Source of the DNA: Mogibacterium timidum ATCC 33093
GTDB lineage: Bacteria; Bacillota; Clostridia; Peptostreptococcales; Anaerovoracaceae
DNA: 61,390 nucleotides
Reading direction: 5' to 3'
Assembly: GCF_000525775.1 (NCBI RefSeq)
Contig: NZ_JALU01000010.1
Span: 1-61,390, forward strand
This document shows, one piece after another, positions 1 to 7,608 of this stretch (positions are counted from its first letter, which is position 1; each line of letters opens with the position of its first letter). A model generated the notes under the pieces. It had not been told where the DNA came from. It made no database searches and saw nothing but the letters and a program-made list of their open reading frames with translations. The translations under genes and the position numbers were made by a program.

Positions 1-169
1 AAAGTCGCATGCACGGTGTGAAGTGGGGGAAAATCCGGAGATAACATCAAAGGATTACCTATCACTATCCGGTGCTAAGAGCCAGGGTATTAAGCAGCTT
101 ATGGCTGGAGGAGGTATCGTTCTTATCGGACTTAAGCTCATTCCACTACTTGCCAATGTACTCAATTAA
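1..169 (+). CDS. Maff2-family conjugal transfer membrane protein, C-terminal part
   Basis: The frame is open from position 2 to the stop at 167-169, giving 55 residues. The motif GAKSQGIKQLMAGGGIVLIG followed by a hydrophobic tail (LKLIPLLANVL) is characteristic of the small Maff2 membrane proteins encoded just upstream of the VirB6-like gene in Tn1549-type ICEs. These are probably VirB2-like channel or pilin subunits, although that role is inferred from position and topology. The N-terminal half is cut off by the window edge. The next gene starts 19 bp later behind an AAAAGGAGAG ribosome-binding site, consistent with one transfer operon. Confidence 0.75.
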   Translation, partial: KSHARCEVGENPEITSKDYLSLSGAKSQGIKQLMAGGGIVLIGLKLIPLLANVLN

Positions 170-188
170 GAAGAAAAGGAGAGCTTAG

Positions 189-506
189 ATGTTTGGAATA
201 TTCGACAAGATAGAAGAATTCTTTAAGGAGCTTCTACTGGGCGGTATCCAAGCAAACTTAGAGTCCATGTTTCTTGATATCAACGACAAAGTTGGTGCGG
301 TTGCAACAGATGTAGGCAAAACGCCTATGGGGTGGAACGGAGATGTATTTGCCTTTATCAAAAGCATTAACGATTCCGTCATTATTCCCATAGCAGGGCT
401 AATCATCACAGCAGTCCTTTGTATTGAGCTTATCAACATGGTAATGCAAAAGAACAATATGCACGATGTTGTATTCTATAAGAGAAGTTATTCCAATATA
501 GAATAA
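189..506 (+). pseudogene. VirB6/TrbL-like channel protein, 5' part split by IME1
   Basis: Residues 1-93 (to position 467) are the N-terminus of the polytopic VirB6-like mating-channel protein (CD1112 type) of Tn1549-like ICEs, including one membrane segment (IIPIAGLIITAVLCIELI). Translation then runs 13 codons into IME1 (VVFYKRSYSNIE) and stops. The rest of the gene resumes at 11,693. Removing 468-11,695 joins NNMH-D to TDTFEFFKYI in frame and gives a 287-residue protein, a normal length for the family. The ICE transfer channel should therefore be broken while IME1 is integrated and restored by precise excision. Confidence 0.85.
464..467 (+). repeat. IME1 left attachment core (CGAT)
   Basis: The same CGAT occurs at 11,692-11,695. 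The adjoining IME1 terminus reads GTTGTATTCTATAAG and closely matches the IME2 left terminus GTTATATTCTATGAAG, which supports the junction. Recombination at the GA inside the core explains both junctions and restores the VirB6 frame. Confidence 0.75.
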
Positions 507-581
507 CCTCAAATATAAAATACAAATTATCAAGCCTACTTACGATTATTAAAACTTAATGGATTAAAGAGTTTTTGCAAA

Positions 582-1391
582 CTATTTTTTTCTTTTTCTA
601 AAATTGACACCGGAGTTTTTAATGATAGGAGATTTTTTGAATAATTTTCTTAATAACTCCTTTTCATCTTCAGATAACCTTTTATATTTTAGCTGAAAGG
701 AATTACAGAAAATCTCAATGAATTTGTCCATGTTATTTCCGGAAGAAATCATAATCTGACGAATTTTCTGTAATGATAAGGCAGTATCATCTTCAGGAAT
801 ACTGTCAATATCCTGTTCATGATTTTTACGAATATCTTTTATAATACTATCCCATGTTTTATGGGTAATATGACAAAAGAAGTCCTCTTCACCTACTTGA
901 GCAGCCGATAGAGTTCTTAAAGTATGGTCATTAGATACATTAGGATTTTGGTTTATGATTTCAGCCCTTACAGTTTCAAGAGAAGAATTTAAGTCATTAA
1001 ATCGTTTAGTAGCAACACCGTCAACAAAAATCTCCGTATCAGCCATAAGCTCCTTAAACTTATCATGTGTAGCAATTTCACAAAGTAAACGGTTATTGAT
1101 AGAACCACTTAGTAATAAATCAATCATATTATCACTCAAGTGTAGATTAGTTAAATCTGTATTTGAGTGATTTTTGTTTTCTGTAAGACAAAGCAAGTAA
1201 TCAGTGGATACCTTATAAAATTGTGCAAGTGTAACTAAATTCCCATGATTTATTTCTTTATAATCATCATTTTCATAGTTACCTAAAGCAGATTTTGAAA
1301 TGCCTGTTAGTTTAGCCAATTCCTCTAAATTTAGATTATGTGCAACTCTTAAATCTTTTAAGCGCTCCTGTAAGGTTATTTTACACTTCAT
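582..1391 (-). CDS. XRE-family transcriptional regulator with long C-terminal region
   Basis: 269 residues. Residues 6-70 form an XRE helix-turn-helix (LQERLKDLRVAHNLNLEELA, then TGISKSALGNYEN), typical of Cro/CI-like repressors. The remaining 200 residues are helical and charged with no recognised domain. The start lies behind AAGGAGGTTATCT, a strong ribosome-binding site on the minus strand. It is the only leftward gene of IME1, placed at the left end and divergent from the leader at 1,544 and the small regulator at 1,782. That is the usual place for a repressor of mobile-element genes. Target and inducer are unknown. Confidence 0.8.
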   Translation of the reverse strand: MKCKITLQERLKDLRVAHNLNLEELAKLTGISKSALGNYENDDYKEINHGNLVTLAQFYKVSTDYLLCLTENKNHSNTDLTNLHLSDNMIDLLLSGSINNRLLCEIATHDKFKELMADTEIFVDGVATKRFNDLNSSLETVRAEIINQNPNVSNDHTLRTLSAAQVGEEDFFCHITHKTWDSIIKDIRKNHEQDIDSIPEDDTALSLQKIRQIMISSGNNMDKFIEIFCNSFQLKYKRLSEDEKELLRKLFKKSPIIKNSGVNFRKRKK

Positions 1392-1429
1392 AATAGATAA
1401 CCTCCTTGATACAAAATATTCTTATAAAT

Positions 1430-1460
1430 ATTATACCATACCATTTCCACAATTATGGAA
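1430..1460 (-). promoter_or_regulatory. Promoter and operator-like palindrome of the leftward XRE gene
   Basis: On the minus strand TATAAT (1,430-1,435) lies 39 bp from the ATG. Upstream is a near-palindrome TTCCACAATTATGGAA (1,445-1,460), with outer arms TTCCA/TGGAA, which covers the expected -35 region. Autoregulation by the XRE protein is plausible but is inferred from position only. Confidence 0.5.
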
Positions 1461-1543
1461 AAGTGGGAACAAAATGAAATATTCCAAGATTTAGGACATA
1501 CGGGAAGAATAGCAAAAATACAATATCATACAGACATAAAGAA

Positions 1544-1705
1544 AATTGTTCTTTGACAATTGAATGAGCGGTCTGTAAGGATATGTATCTATGGGGAAGT
1601 AGGCGATGACTTTCTAAACTTTAGAAGAGAGCCTGCCAATTAGAAGAAAACGTCGCTATGAGATTCGGGGATAGGAACTATATCAGGTGTAACCGACAAT
1701 TATTT
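1544..1705 (+). ncRNA. boxA-like hairpin and untranslated leader of IME1
   Basis: AATTGT-TCTTTG-ACAATT (1,544-1,561) forms a 6-bp stem whose loop carries the core of the rRNA antitermination signal boxA (Firmicutes form TGTTCTTTGA). The ICE has the same loop on a stem with changed bases that still pair (53,202-53,221). The next 140 nt hold a TTCTAAA-C-TTTAGAA hairpin and end in a segment (GAGATTC ... CCGACAAT) that resembles the end of the ICE leader (GAGATTC ... CCGTCAAT). No convincing gene is present. The stretch 1,392-1,781 otherwise holds only the promoters listed. Confidence 0.5.
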
Positions 1706-1710
1706 AATGT

Positions 1711-1753
1711 TATACAAGTATTACTTGTATATTGTCAAACTATATGGTATAAT
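1711..1753 (+). promoter_or_regulatory. Promoter with 9-bp inverted-repeat operator before the small XRE gene
   Basis: TTGTAT (1,725-1,730) and TATAAT (1,748-1,753) are separated by 17 bp. A perfect inverted repeat TATACAAGT-ATT-ACTTGTATA (1,711-1,731) overlaps the -35 box. This is the classic layout for repression by a dimeric helix-turn-helix protein, probably the one encoded just downstream. Confidence 0.65.
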
Positions 1754-1781
1754 TCAAACAAAAAAAGGGGTTTTAATTATA

Positions 1782-1973
1782 ATGGCAAATAGAATTGCAG
1801 AATTAAGGATAGCTAAAGGTATAAGTCAAAAATGTTTGGCGGAGATGATTGGGGTATCTCAACAATTCATTAGTAGTGTAGAGAGAGGGGGAGCAACACC
1901 CTCCTTGAAGTTAGCGTGTAAAATAAAGAAACTTTTAGAAGTTAGTTTGGATGATCTTTTTATATGCGAATAA
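1782..1973 (+). CDS. Small XRE-family helix-turn-helix regulator
   Basis: 63 residues consisting almost only of an XRE domain (IAELRIAKGISQKCLAEMIG, then VSQQFISSVERGGATPS). It resembles the compact regulators of conjugative elements and plasmids. ATG at 1,782 is chosen because it follows AAAAAAGGGG and begins the domain; in-frame codons upstream cover the promoter. It lies directly behind a promoter whose -35 box is overlapped by an inverted repeat, suggesting autorepression. Downstream come the ABC transporter genes and then the mobilization genes, all in the same direction. Confidence 0.82.
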   Translation: MANRIAELRIAKGISQKCLAEMIGVSQQFISSVERGGATPSLKLACKIKKLLEVSLDDLFICE

Positions 1974-2024
1974 CTTAAATGACTTCTGAATAGTTATTAT
2001 TGCTTGCATTATTTATATAAGAGT

Positions 2025-2078
2025 TCCGGCACATTTGTTTTGCTAGTCGCCAACAGTGTTAAATTAAAATGTGCCGGA
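2025..2078 (+). terminator. 12-bp stem-loop between the XRE gene and the ABC transporter
   Basis: TCCGGCACATTT (2,025-2,036) pairs perfectly with AAATGTGCCGGA (2,067-2,078) across a 30-nt loop. The run that follows (TGTTATTTG) is a weak U-tract, so this may be a terminator, an attenuator or an mRNA-stabilising hairpin. Confidence 0.5.
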
Positions 2079-2131
2079 TGTTATTTGTAAAATGAAATGA
2101 ATCAAAAATCTATGAGAGGGGCGACTTGAAA

Positions 2132-2866
2132 ATGAGTGAATATATATTACGTACTGAGGGATTATCAAAAGAATATGATGGGCATTTAGCCGTTAATGAT
2201 TTAGATTTAAATTTATGTAAAGGAGATATTTATGGTCTAATAGGTAAAAATGGAGCGGGGAAAAGCACCTTGCTTAAAATGATTTCCGGGTTATCGAAAC
2301 CAACTTGTGGGACGATTACTTTAAATGGCGATTTATTGCAGGGAAATAATATCAATGCTCGAATTGGAACTTTAATAGAAAGACCGGGTTTAATCTCTAA
2401 TATGAGTGCCTATGACAATTTAAAAATGAAAAAAATTTTTGTAAATGAAAAAAATTTTAATGATATAAATGAATTACTTAAATTGGTTGGTTTATATAGT
2501 GAAAGAAATAAATTGGTAAAGTCTTTTTCAGTTGGAATGAAACAACGTTTAGGAATAGCAATGGCATTGGTTGGAAAGCCAAATTTAATGATATTAGATG
2601 AACCTATAAATGGGTTAGATCCTCAAGGAATTGTTGACATAAGAAATTTAATTATCAAACTCAATGTTGAAATGGGAATAAGTATGATTATTTCTAGTCA
2701 TATGCTGAGTGAGTTATCAAAAGTGGCTACGAAATATGGAATAATAAACAGTGGAAAACTTATTAAAGAATTTACAAATGAAGAATTGCAAAATGAGTGT
2801 AAGAGATTAGATGTAGATATTGAGAGTTATTTTTTGAAGATTACAGGAGGACAGGATAATGTTTAA
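2132..2866 (+). CDS. ABC transporter ATP-binding protein, BcrA/lantibiotic-immunity type
   Basis: 244 residues. It hydrolyses ATP to power the membrane subunit encoded next. Visible motifs: Walker A GKNGAGKST near residue 38, signature FSVGMKQR near 138, Walker B LMILDEP near 158 and a switch histidine in SSHML. ATG 2,132 is preferred over TTG 2,126 because of spacing from GAGAGGGGC. The gene overlaps the permease by 8 bp, so the two are translated together. The family exports peptides or antibiotics, often for self-immunity to bacitracin-like or lantibiotic compounds. The substrate cannot be read from sequence. It is the main accessory cargo of IME1. Confidence 0.85.
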   Translation: MSEYILRTEGLSKEYDGHLAVNDLDLNLCKGDIYGLIGKNGAGKSTLLKMISGLSKPTCGTITLNGDLLQGNNINARIGTLIERPGLISNMSAYDNLKMKKIFVNEKNFNDINELLKLVGLYSERNKLVKSFSVGMKQRLGIAMALVGKPNLMILDEPINGLDPQGIVDIRNLIIKLNVEMGISMIISSHMLSELSKVATKYGIINSGKLIKEFTNEELQNECKRLDVDIESYFLKITGGQDNV

Positions 2867-3710
2867 TTTTATAAAAATGGATTTTTATAGAATGACTAAA
2901 AACCGTATGTTTTGGGTATGTCTTCTTGCGACTATAGTTATAATGTTCTCCTCTGTGTTATTAACTAAATCTGATATAAATTACTATGAACAGAATCCAA
3001 AATTATTAGAAGCTGTTGAGGAACAAATGTCAGGTACTGAGGATTGGGGTGTTTATATCGGTAGCACATTGCCAGAATGGTGTAAAGGGGAACGTGTTGC
3101 TACAGATATTTTAATAGTTAATAATATACAGAGCAAGTTGCTATTGATATTTTTGGTTGTTTTCTTGGTAGGTTATATAACTGCTGAGACTAAGTCGGGA
3201 TTTTTGCAGCATATTGCAACAACGAAAGAAAATCGTAGAAAAATAATGCTTTCAAGTATGATTATGGCTTTGATTTTTACAGTTTTACAGTTTATATGTG
3301 CAGTAGCAAGTATAGTAATCACATCGAATTTTGCATTTGGATATTTAAATATTATTAATTTTGATAAGCTAATTGCATTTTTAGTCATGGAAATTTTATT
3401 GCAAGTTTCATTTGCAAGTTTTATCCTTATGTTGATAATTGTAACAAGAAATAGAATAGTCAGTGTTGTAATAGGGCTTTTATCTAGTGCAGGTTTGTTA
3501 CAAGTTATAGACCCTCTTGTTCAGACTATTATAAGCAGAACAAGAGACTTCAGCATTATGCCATATTCAATTGTTGGCAATATAGGGACAGTTTCTATAA
3601 ACAGCACAACGGAAGTTTTTATTAGGGCTATAGTTATTATGTTAATGTCATTATGCATCTATTTGTTGATTAGTGTCTATTGGTTTGAAAAGAAGGATAT
3701 TGAAACGTAG
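2859..3710 (+). CDS. ABC-2-type permease partner of the upstream ATPase
   Basis: 283 residues with about six hydrophobic segments: one at 19-38, then an extracellular loop of about 60 residues, a second near 90-107, and four more up to the C-terminus (IVIMLMSLCIYLLISVYWF). This is the topology of BcrB/NisE-like ABC-2 permeases that partner the ATPase overlapping its start. Both genes are markedly AT-rich compared with the mobilization genes. The pair probably forms a small exporter or immunity pump; its substrate is unknown. Confidence 0.75.
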   Translation: MFNFIKMDFYRMTKNRMFWVCLLATIVIMFSSVLLTKSDINYYEQNPKLLEAVEEQMSGTEDWGVYIGSTLPEWCKGERVATDILIVNNIQSKLLLIFLVVFLVGYITAETKSGFLQHIATTKENRRKIMLSSMIMALIFTVLQFICAVASIVITSNFAFGYLNIINFDKLIAFLVMEILLQVSFASFILMLIIVTRNRIVSVVIGLLSSAGLLQVIDPLVQTIISRTRDFSIMPYSIVGNIGTVSINSTTEVFIRAIVIMLMSLCIYLLISVYWFEKKDIET

Positions 3711-3794
3711 AGGTGAAAAATTATAAATTTTAGTTAGCGATACTTATAATTTTCATCAGAATATTATATAAAAGAATAAGAGTGGTAAGAAAGT

Positions 3795-3822
3795 AACGGG
3801 GACGAAGGTTGTCTCCGTTTTT
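3795..3822 (+). terminator. Terminator/attenuator before the DUF3847 gene
   Basis: AACGGGGAC (3,795-3,803) pairs with GTCTCCGTT (3,811-3,819), including one G-U pair, and is followed by TTTTT. It ends the ABC transporter transcript and precedes the next ribosome-binding site by about 25 nt. This arrangement recurs throughout these elements. Confidence 0.75.
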
Positions 3823-3863
3823 ATATATTATATTTGAATGATGAAAGAAAGGAGAATTTAAAA

Positions 3864-4274
3864 GTGAAGAAATTAGAAAAAGTAATGGAACAAATAGAGA
3901 AAGAAGCAGATAGAATTGAAAAAGCACAAAACAGAAAGAAACTTCTTACTCAAAAGAAAAACCAATTAAAAAGAAAAGCTGAGACGCAAAGAAAAATTCA
4001 AAAGGGTGGAGTATTTGAAGTCTTTGAAAGAGAAATTACGGGTAGGCAAGAAAATACAAATAATGATTTAATCTATGCCTTTTTAGACTATGTTTTATCA
4101 GATAACAGAAACAGAGAAAAGTTAAAGGAACTTACGGAAATTCATCTTAAAGATAAAGAGATTGATGTAGAAGAAATTAATAATTCTGATGATAAAAATG
4201 ACAGTGTAGATAATCTAAAAGAAGAAAACTTAAATGAAGATATGGAAGCTGATTTTTTAGAAAGTGAAGATTAA
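3864..4274 (+). CDS. DUF3847 mobile-element protein
   Basis: 136 residues, highly charged. An N-terminal coiled coil (about 1-45, VMEQIEKEADRIEKAQNRKK) is followed by the conserved block GGVFEVFEREITGRQ and a region ending in EKLKELTEIHL, then an acidic tail. GTG 3,864 is chosen because it sits 9 bp after AAAGGAG and matches the start of the IME2 homologue. DUF3847 proteins are found just upstream of MobL relaxases in many Firmicutes IMEs and plasmids, so a role as a mobilization accessory protein is plausible but unproven. A close homologue is at 26,863. Confidence 0.8.
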   Translation: MKKLEKVMEQIEKEADRIEKAQNRKKLLTQKKNQLKRKAETQRKIQKGGVFEVFEREITGRQENTNNDLIYAFLDYVLSDNRNREKLKELTEIHLKDKEIDVEEINNSDDKNDSVDNLKEENLNEDMEADFLESED

Positions 4275-4327
4275 AAATAAGGATTAGACAGGCGGCTTTT
4301 ATGAAAAGCAAATATGAGAATTGATGG

Positions 4328-4364
4328 TGCAAAGTGGAGAGAAATTTTAACACTTTGCATTTTT
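4328..4364 (+). terminator. Terminator after the DUF3847 gene
   Basis: TGCAAAGTG (4,328-4,336) pairs with CACTTTGCA (4,351-4,359) and is followed by TTTTTG. The same structure lies at the equivalent place in IME2. Confidence 0.75.
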
Positions 4365-4399
4365 GTTGATTATCATAATCTACAAAAAACAAAGTCCAC

Positions 4400-4550
4400 A
4401 GGGGTTTAAGGGGGAGTAGCCCCCTTGAATAACAAAAATGCTTTAGCGTTTTCGTTTCCTTAGCGGAGCGTATAGCTTTCTGCAAGAACGCAAAGCACCG
4501 AATGTAGTCGGTGTATCTTTGCGCCCTTTGAAAAAGGGAGCGAAGATACC
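4400..4550 (+). other. Candidate IME1 origin of transfer upstream of MobL
   Basis: This non-coding stretch is almost identical to 27,342-27,493 in IME2, although flanking intergenic sequence differs. It holds AAGGGGG-AGTAG-CCCCCTT (4,408-4,426) and a larger two-part hairpin, CGCAAAG (4,489-4,495) with CTTTGCG (4,517-4,523), enclosing CACCGA/TCGGTG. Strong conservation, paired repeats and position directly before the relaxase suggest oriT. No nic site can be assigned by eye. The 412-bp gap 4,275-4,686 contains only this region and the preceding terminator. Confidence 0.55.
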
Positions 4551-4686
4551 TATCATCATAAAGATACTAAAATATGAAAATTAAATATTAAATAAAGAAA
4601 AGCAGATAGAAAAATTTTAAGAAAAATCTATCTGCTTTTCTTATGCCTAAAAATATAAAAATCATAAATGGAAAGGAGCGAAAAGA

Positions 4687-6387
4687 ATGGAAATCAAAAG
4701 TTTACATACCCATGTAGATATAGTTTCAAGGTCAAAAGGGCATAGCGTAATTGCAAAGGCTGCATATAATGCAAGAGATAAATTAAGAGATGAATACTAT
4801 GTAAAAGTCCATGATTACTCTAAAAAAGATGACCTTTTTTTTTCAAAAATATTCTTGCCGGAACATATCCCAAAAGAGTTTTCCAATAGAGAGTATCTAT
4901 GGAATAGCGTGGAGAAAATAGAAAAAAGTAAAAACTCACAGCTTGCAAGAAACTTACTCTTTGCACTTCCAAGAGAATTAAACGAAGAAGATAGGATAAA
5001 ACTCATCAGTGAGTTCATAGAAGAAAACTTTACCTCTAAAGGGATGATAGCAGATTGTAATATTCATAATCCTACAGCCAGTGATAATGAAGAACAGCCA
5101 CACGCCCATATCCTACTTACCCTTAGAGAAATTGACGAACAAGGAAAATGGAAACCTAAAAGTAGAAAAGAATATATCCTTGATGAAAATGGAGAAAAGA
5201 TAAAGCTAAAAAGTGGAAACTATAAATCAAGAAAAGTAAATCTAAATGATTGGAACGAACCTGACAAAGCAAAAGAATGGAGAGAGAATTTTTCAAAGAA
5301 AGCAAATGAGTATTTAGAAAAAAATAACATAGATAAAAGAATAGATCCACGCACCTTTGAAGAACAAGGAAGAGAAGAACTACCACAAATTCATTTAGGG
5401 ACAAGTAGTTATCAGATGGAGAAAAAAGGTATACAGACAGAAAGAGGAAATCATAATAGAAAAATCATAGCCTTAAATAAAGAGTTCAAAAAATTAAAAG
5501 AAGAAATTGCAGAAATAGGCAGTTGGATTTTAAGTTTGGTAAATATGGTAAAGGGACTGTTGAAAGGATTTTCTAAAGAAAAACAGGAAGAATATAACCT
5601 AACTCCAGACCTTTTTAATGTCTATTCCTATCTTGAAACCTACTATAACATTCAAAAAGAACTATCTAAAAATTTAAGTTATGACAGTAGAATGAGAAAG
5701 GAACATTTTGACTCTAAAAAGTATGTCAAAGCTCTATCCTATATGAGCAGTAATAATCTAAAGACAAGCATAGATATACAGTGTAAAAAAGATGAAGTAT
5801 TGACAAAGCTGAAAGAAAATAAGGAAAGCATAGCGGATTGTAACAAGCAAATTAAAAATATAGAAACTATAATCAAACAGGCTAAAATAATGAGAGAACA
5901 TAAAACTGTCTATGATAGATACAAAGGAGCTGATAATTCTATCTTCAGTAAAATAGCAGGAGCAAGTAAAGAAGAATATTACAATTCCCATAAAGAAGAA
6001 ATTGATAAATATATTAGAGCAAAATCTATTCTAAAAAAATTAAGTGGAAGTGAAAAGATAGAAACAAAAAAATGGGAGAAAGAAAAAAGAGAGTTACAGA
6101 CTGATATAAATCATCTCACTTTCAACCAAAAATTTATAAAAGAGGAAATCTCTCAAATAAACCATATCAAATATGTAGTAGGTGAAGTAAATAAAGACTT
6201 TGGAATAGATATAAATATTGAGATAGAAATAGCCTATAAAAAAGCTATTGCAAGAGGAGAAAAACCAAGCGTAAAAATGGCACTTGAGGAATTTCAAAGA
6301 CAGATTAAAAAAGAGGATAGGCAAAAAGCATGGGCTAAGGAGCATTATAAAAAGAAAGACCATATCCATAAGGAAACTGAGAGATAG
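4687..6387 (+). CDS. MobA/MobL-family relaxase of IME1
   Basis: 566 residues. Relaxases nick oriT and carry the transferred strand into the recipient. The N-terminal 250 residues show the MobA/MobL nuclease: HTHVDIVSRSKGHSVIAKAA with the nearby YNARD, and the metal-binding histidine motif QPHAHILLT near residue 137. The C-terminal half (about 270-560) is long coiled coil and divergent from the IME2 homologue, while the nuclease domains are near-identical. Start ATG follows AAAGGAGCG. Without a coupling protein or channel genes in IME1, it must use a helper conjugation system, perhaps that of the host ICE. Confidence 0.9.
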   Translation: MEIKSLHTHVDIVSRSKGHSVIAKAAYNARDKLRDEYYVKVHDYSKKDDLFFSKIFLPEHIPKEFSNREYLWNSVEKIEKSKNSQLARNLLFALPRELNEEDRIKLISEFIEENFTSKGMIADCNIHNPTASDNEEQPHAHILLTLREIDEQGKWKPKSRKEYILDENGEKIKLKSGNYKSRKVNLNDWNEPDKAKEWRENFSKKANEYLEKNNIDKRIDPRTFEEQGREELPQIHLGTSSYQMEKKGIQTERGNHNRKIIALNKEFKKLKEEIAEIGSWILSLVNMVKGLLKGFSKEKQEEYNLTPDLFNVYSYLETYYNIQKELSKNLSYDSRMRKEHFDSKKYVKALSYMSSNNLKTSIDIQCKKDEVLTKLKENKESIADCNKQIKNIETIIKQAKIMREHKTVYDRYKGADNSIFSKIAGASKEEYYNSHKEEIDKYIRAKSILKKLSGSEKIETKKWEKEKRELQTDINHLTFNQKFIKEEISQINHIKYVVGEVNKDFGIDINIEIEIAYKKAIARGEKPSVKMALEEFQRQIKKEDRQKAWAKEHYKKKDHIHKETER

Positions 6388-6533
6388 AAAATAAGTGATA
6401 TTTTTGGTATAATTATATCAATTAAACTAAATTTGTAATGATAAAATGGGTTTATAGGCTGTAAGCTGAAGATAATGATAAATACATGATCAACGGGCTG
6501 TTGACTTAAAAGAATATATTGGAGGTGCATTTT

Positions 6534-7520
6534 GTGGCAGAACAAAATAAAGAAATTGTAGTTATAGATGAAACTACAATTAAAAGTAAGATTTACTATA
6601 TAAGAAATCAAAAGGTTATGCTCGATTTTGAACTTGCTGAAATTTATGGGTATACGACGACAAGATTTAACGAACAAGTAAAAAATAATTCGGAGAAATT
6701 TGATGATGATTTTATGTTTCAGTTGACGAAGTCAGAGTTTGAAAACTTGATATCGAAAAAATCGACATCAAGTTGGGGCGGGCGTAGAAAACTACCTTAT
6801 GCTTTTACAGAACAGGGAATATATATGCTTATGACTGTATTAAGGGGAGAGCTTGCAGTTAAACAGAGCAAGGCTTTAATACGAATGTTTAAGCAGATGA
6901 AAGACTTTATTATTGAAAATCAGGATTTTATCGGTTCAAAGGAATTAGTACAAATTGCTATTCAAACCAACCAAAACACAAATGATATTGCAGAAATAAA
7001 ATCTCAAATGGCTACCAAAGAAGATTTGAAAAAGGTAATGGATAATTTTATAGACCCGGAAACATATAAACATTTCCTTTTGATGAACGGAGATAAGATA
7101 GAAGCTGATGTTGCCCATACGAAAATATATAAATTAGCAAAGAAAAGTATTTATGTTATAGATAACTATATAGGGCTTAAAACACTTGAACTTTTAAGAG
7201 CTGCAAGAGATAAAACTCAAATTATAGTCTTTAGTGATAATGTTAAAAATAAGGATATGCTTACAAAAAATATTTTAGATGATTTTAGAAAAAATTATCC
7301 TAATATAGACCTGAAGCTAAAGATAGCCGGTAAAAAGTATCACGATAGATACATTGCCATAGACTATGGAACAGAAAATGAAGCCATTTATCTTTGCGGA
7401 GCTTCATCAAAGGATGCAGGAAATAAGGTATCAAGCATTACCAAGATAGAAGAATCTTCTAAAGATATGTACCATGATATGTTTAGCAAGATGTTGAATA
7501 ATAAAGACTTAAAAATTTAA
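6534..7520 (+). CDS. ORF6N-domain protein with PLD-like C-terminal region
   Basis: 328 residues. GTG 6,534 is chosen because GGAGGTG lies 6 bp upstream. Residues 15-125 form an ORF6N DNA-binding domain like those of phage antirepressor and RhuM-type proteins (KVMLDFELAEIYGYTTTRFN, KLPYAFTEQGIYMLMTVLRG). Residues 170-320 resemble a phospholipase-D-like fold, with YHDRYIAIDY and a later GASSKDAGNK block, although only one HKD-like motif is clear. These proteins are common on mobile elements without known biochemical function. The gene stands alone between the relaxase and the replication genes, with a terminator after it. Confidence 0.72.
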   Translation: MAEQNKEIVVIDETTIKSKIYYIRNQKVMLDFELAEIYGYTTTRFNEQVKNNSEKFDDDFMFQLTKSEFENLISKKSTSSWGGRRKLPYAFTEQGIYMLMTVLRGELAVKQSKALIRMFKQMKDFIIENQDFIGSKELVQIAIQTNQNTNDIAEIKSQMATKEDLKKVMDNFIDPETYKHFLLMNGDKIEADVAHTKIYKLAKKSIYVIDNYIGLKTLELLRAARDKTQIIVFSDNVKNKDMLTKNILDDFRKNYPNIDLKLKIAGKKYHDRYIAIDYGTENEAIYLCGASSKDAGNKVSSITKIEESSKDMYHDMFSKMLNNKDLKI

Positions 7521-7554
7521 TATATAATTATGAAAAAATCATAACAATATGCAA

Positions 7555-7586
7555 GGCGGTAGAAGTGAAAATCTATCGTCTTTTTT
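7555..7586 (+). terminator. Terminator/attenuator before the replication initiator
   Basis: GGCGGTAGA (7,555-7,563) pairs with TCTATCGTC (7,572-7,580), using two G-U pairs, then TTTTTT. The initiator's ribosome-binding site AAGAAAGGTAGG follows directly. Confidence 0.75.
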
Positions 7587-7608
7587 AATTGAAGAAAGGT
7601 AGGAATAA

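Noticed and set aside
185-1170. Antisense reading frames of 70-90 residues opposite the virB6 and XRE genes
   Set aside because: They mirror real coding frames, lack ribosome-binding sites and have no recognisable domains.
2126-3710. Specific lantibiotic immunity operon
   Set aside because: Only ATPase and permease are present; no lipoprotein or two-component genes, so a named substrate is not justified.
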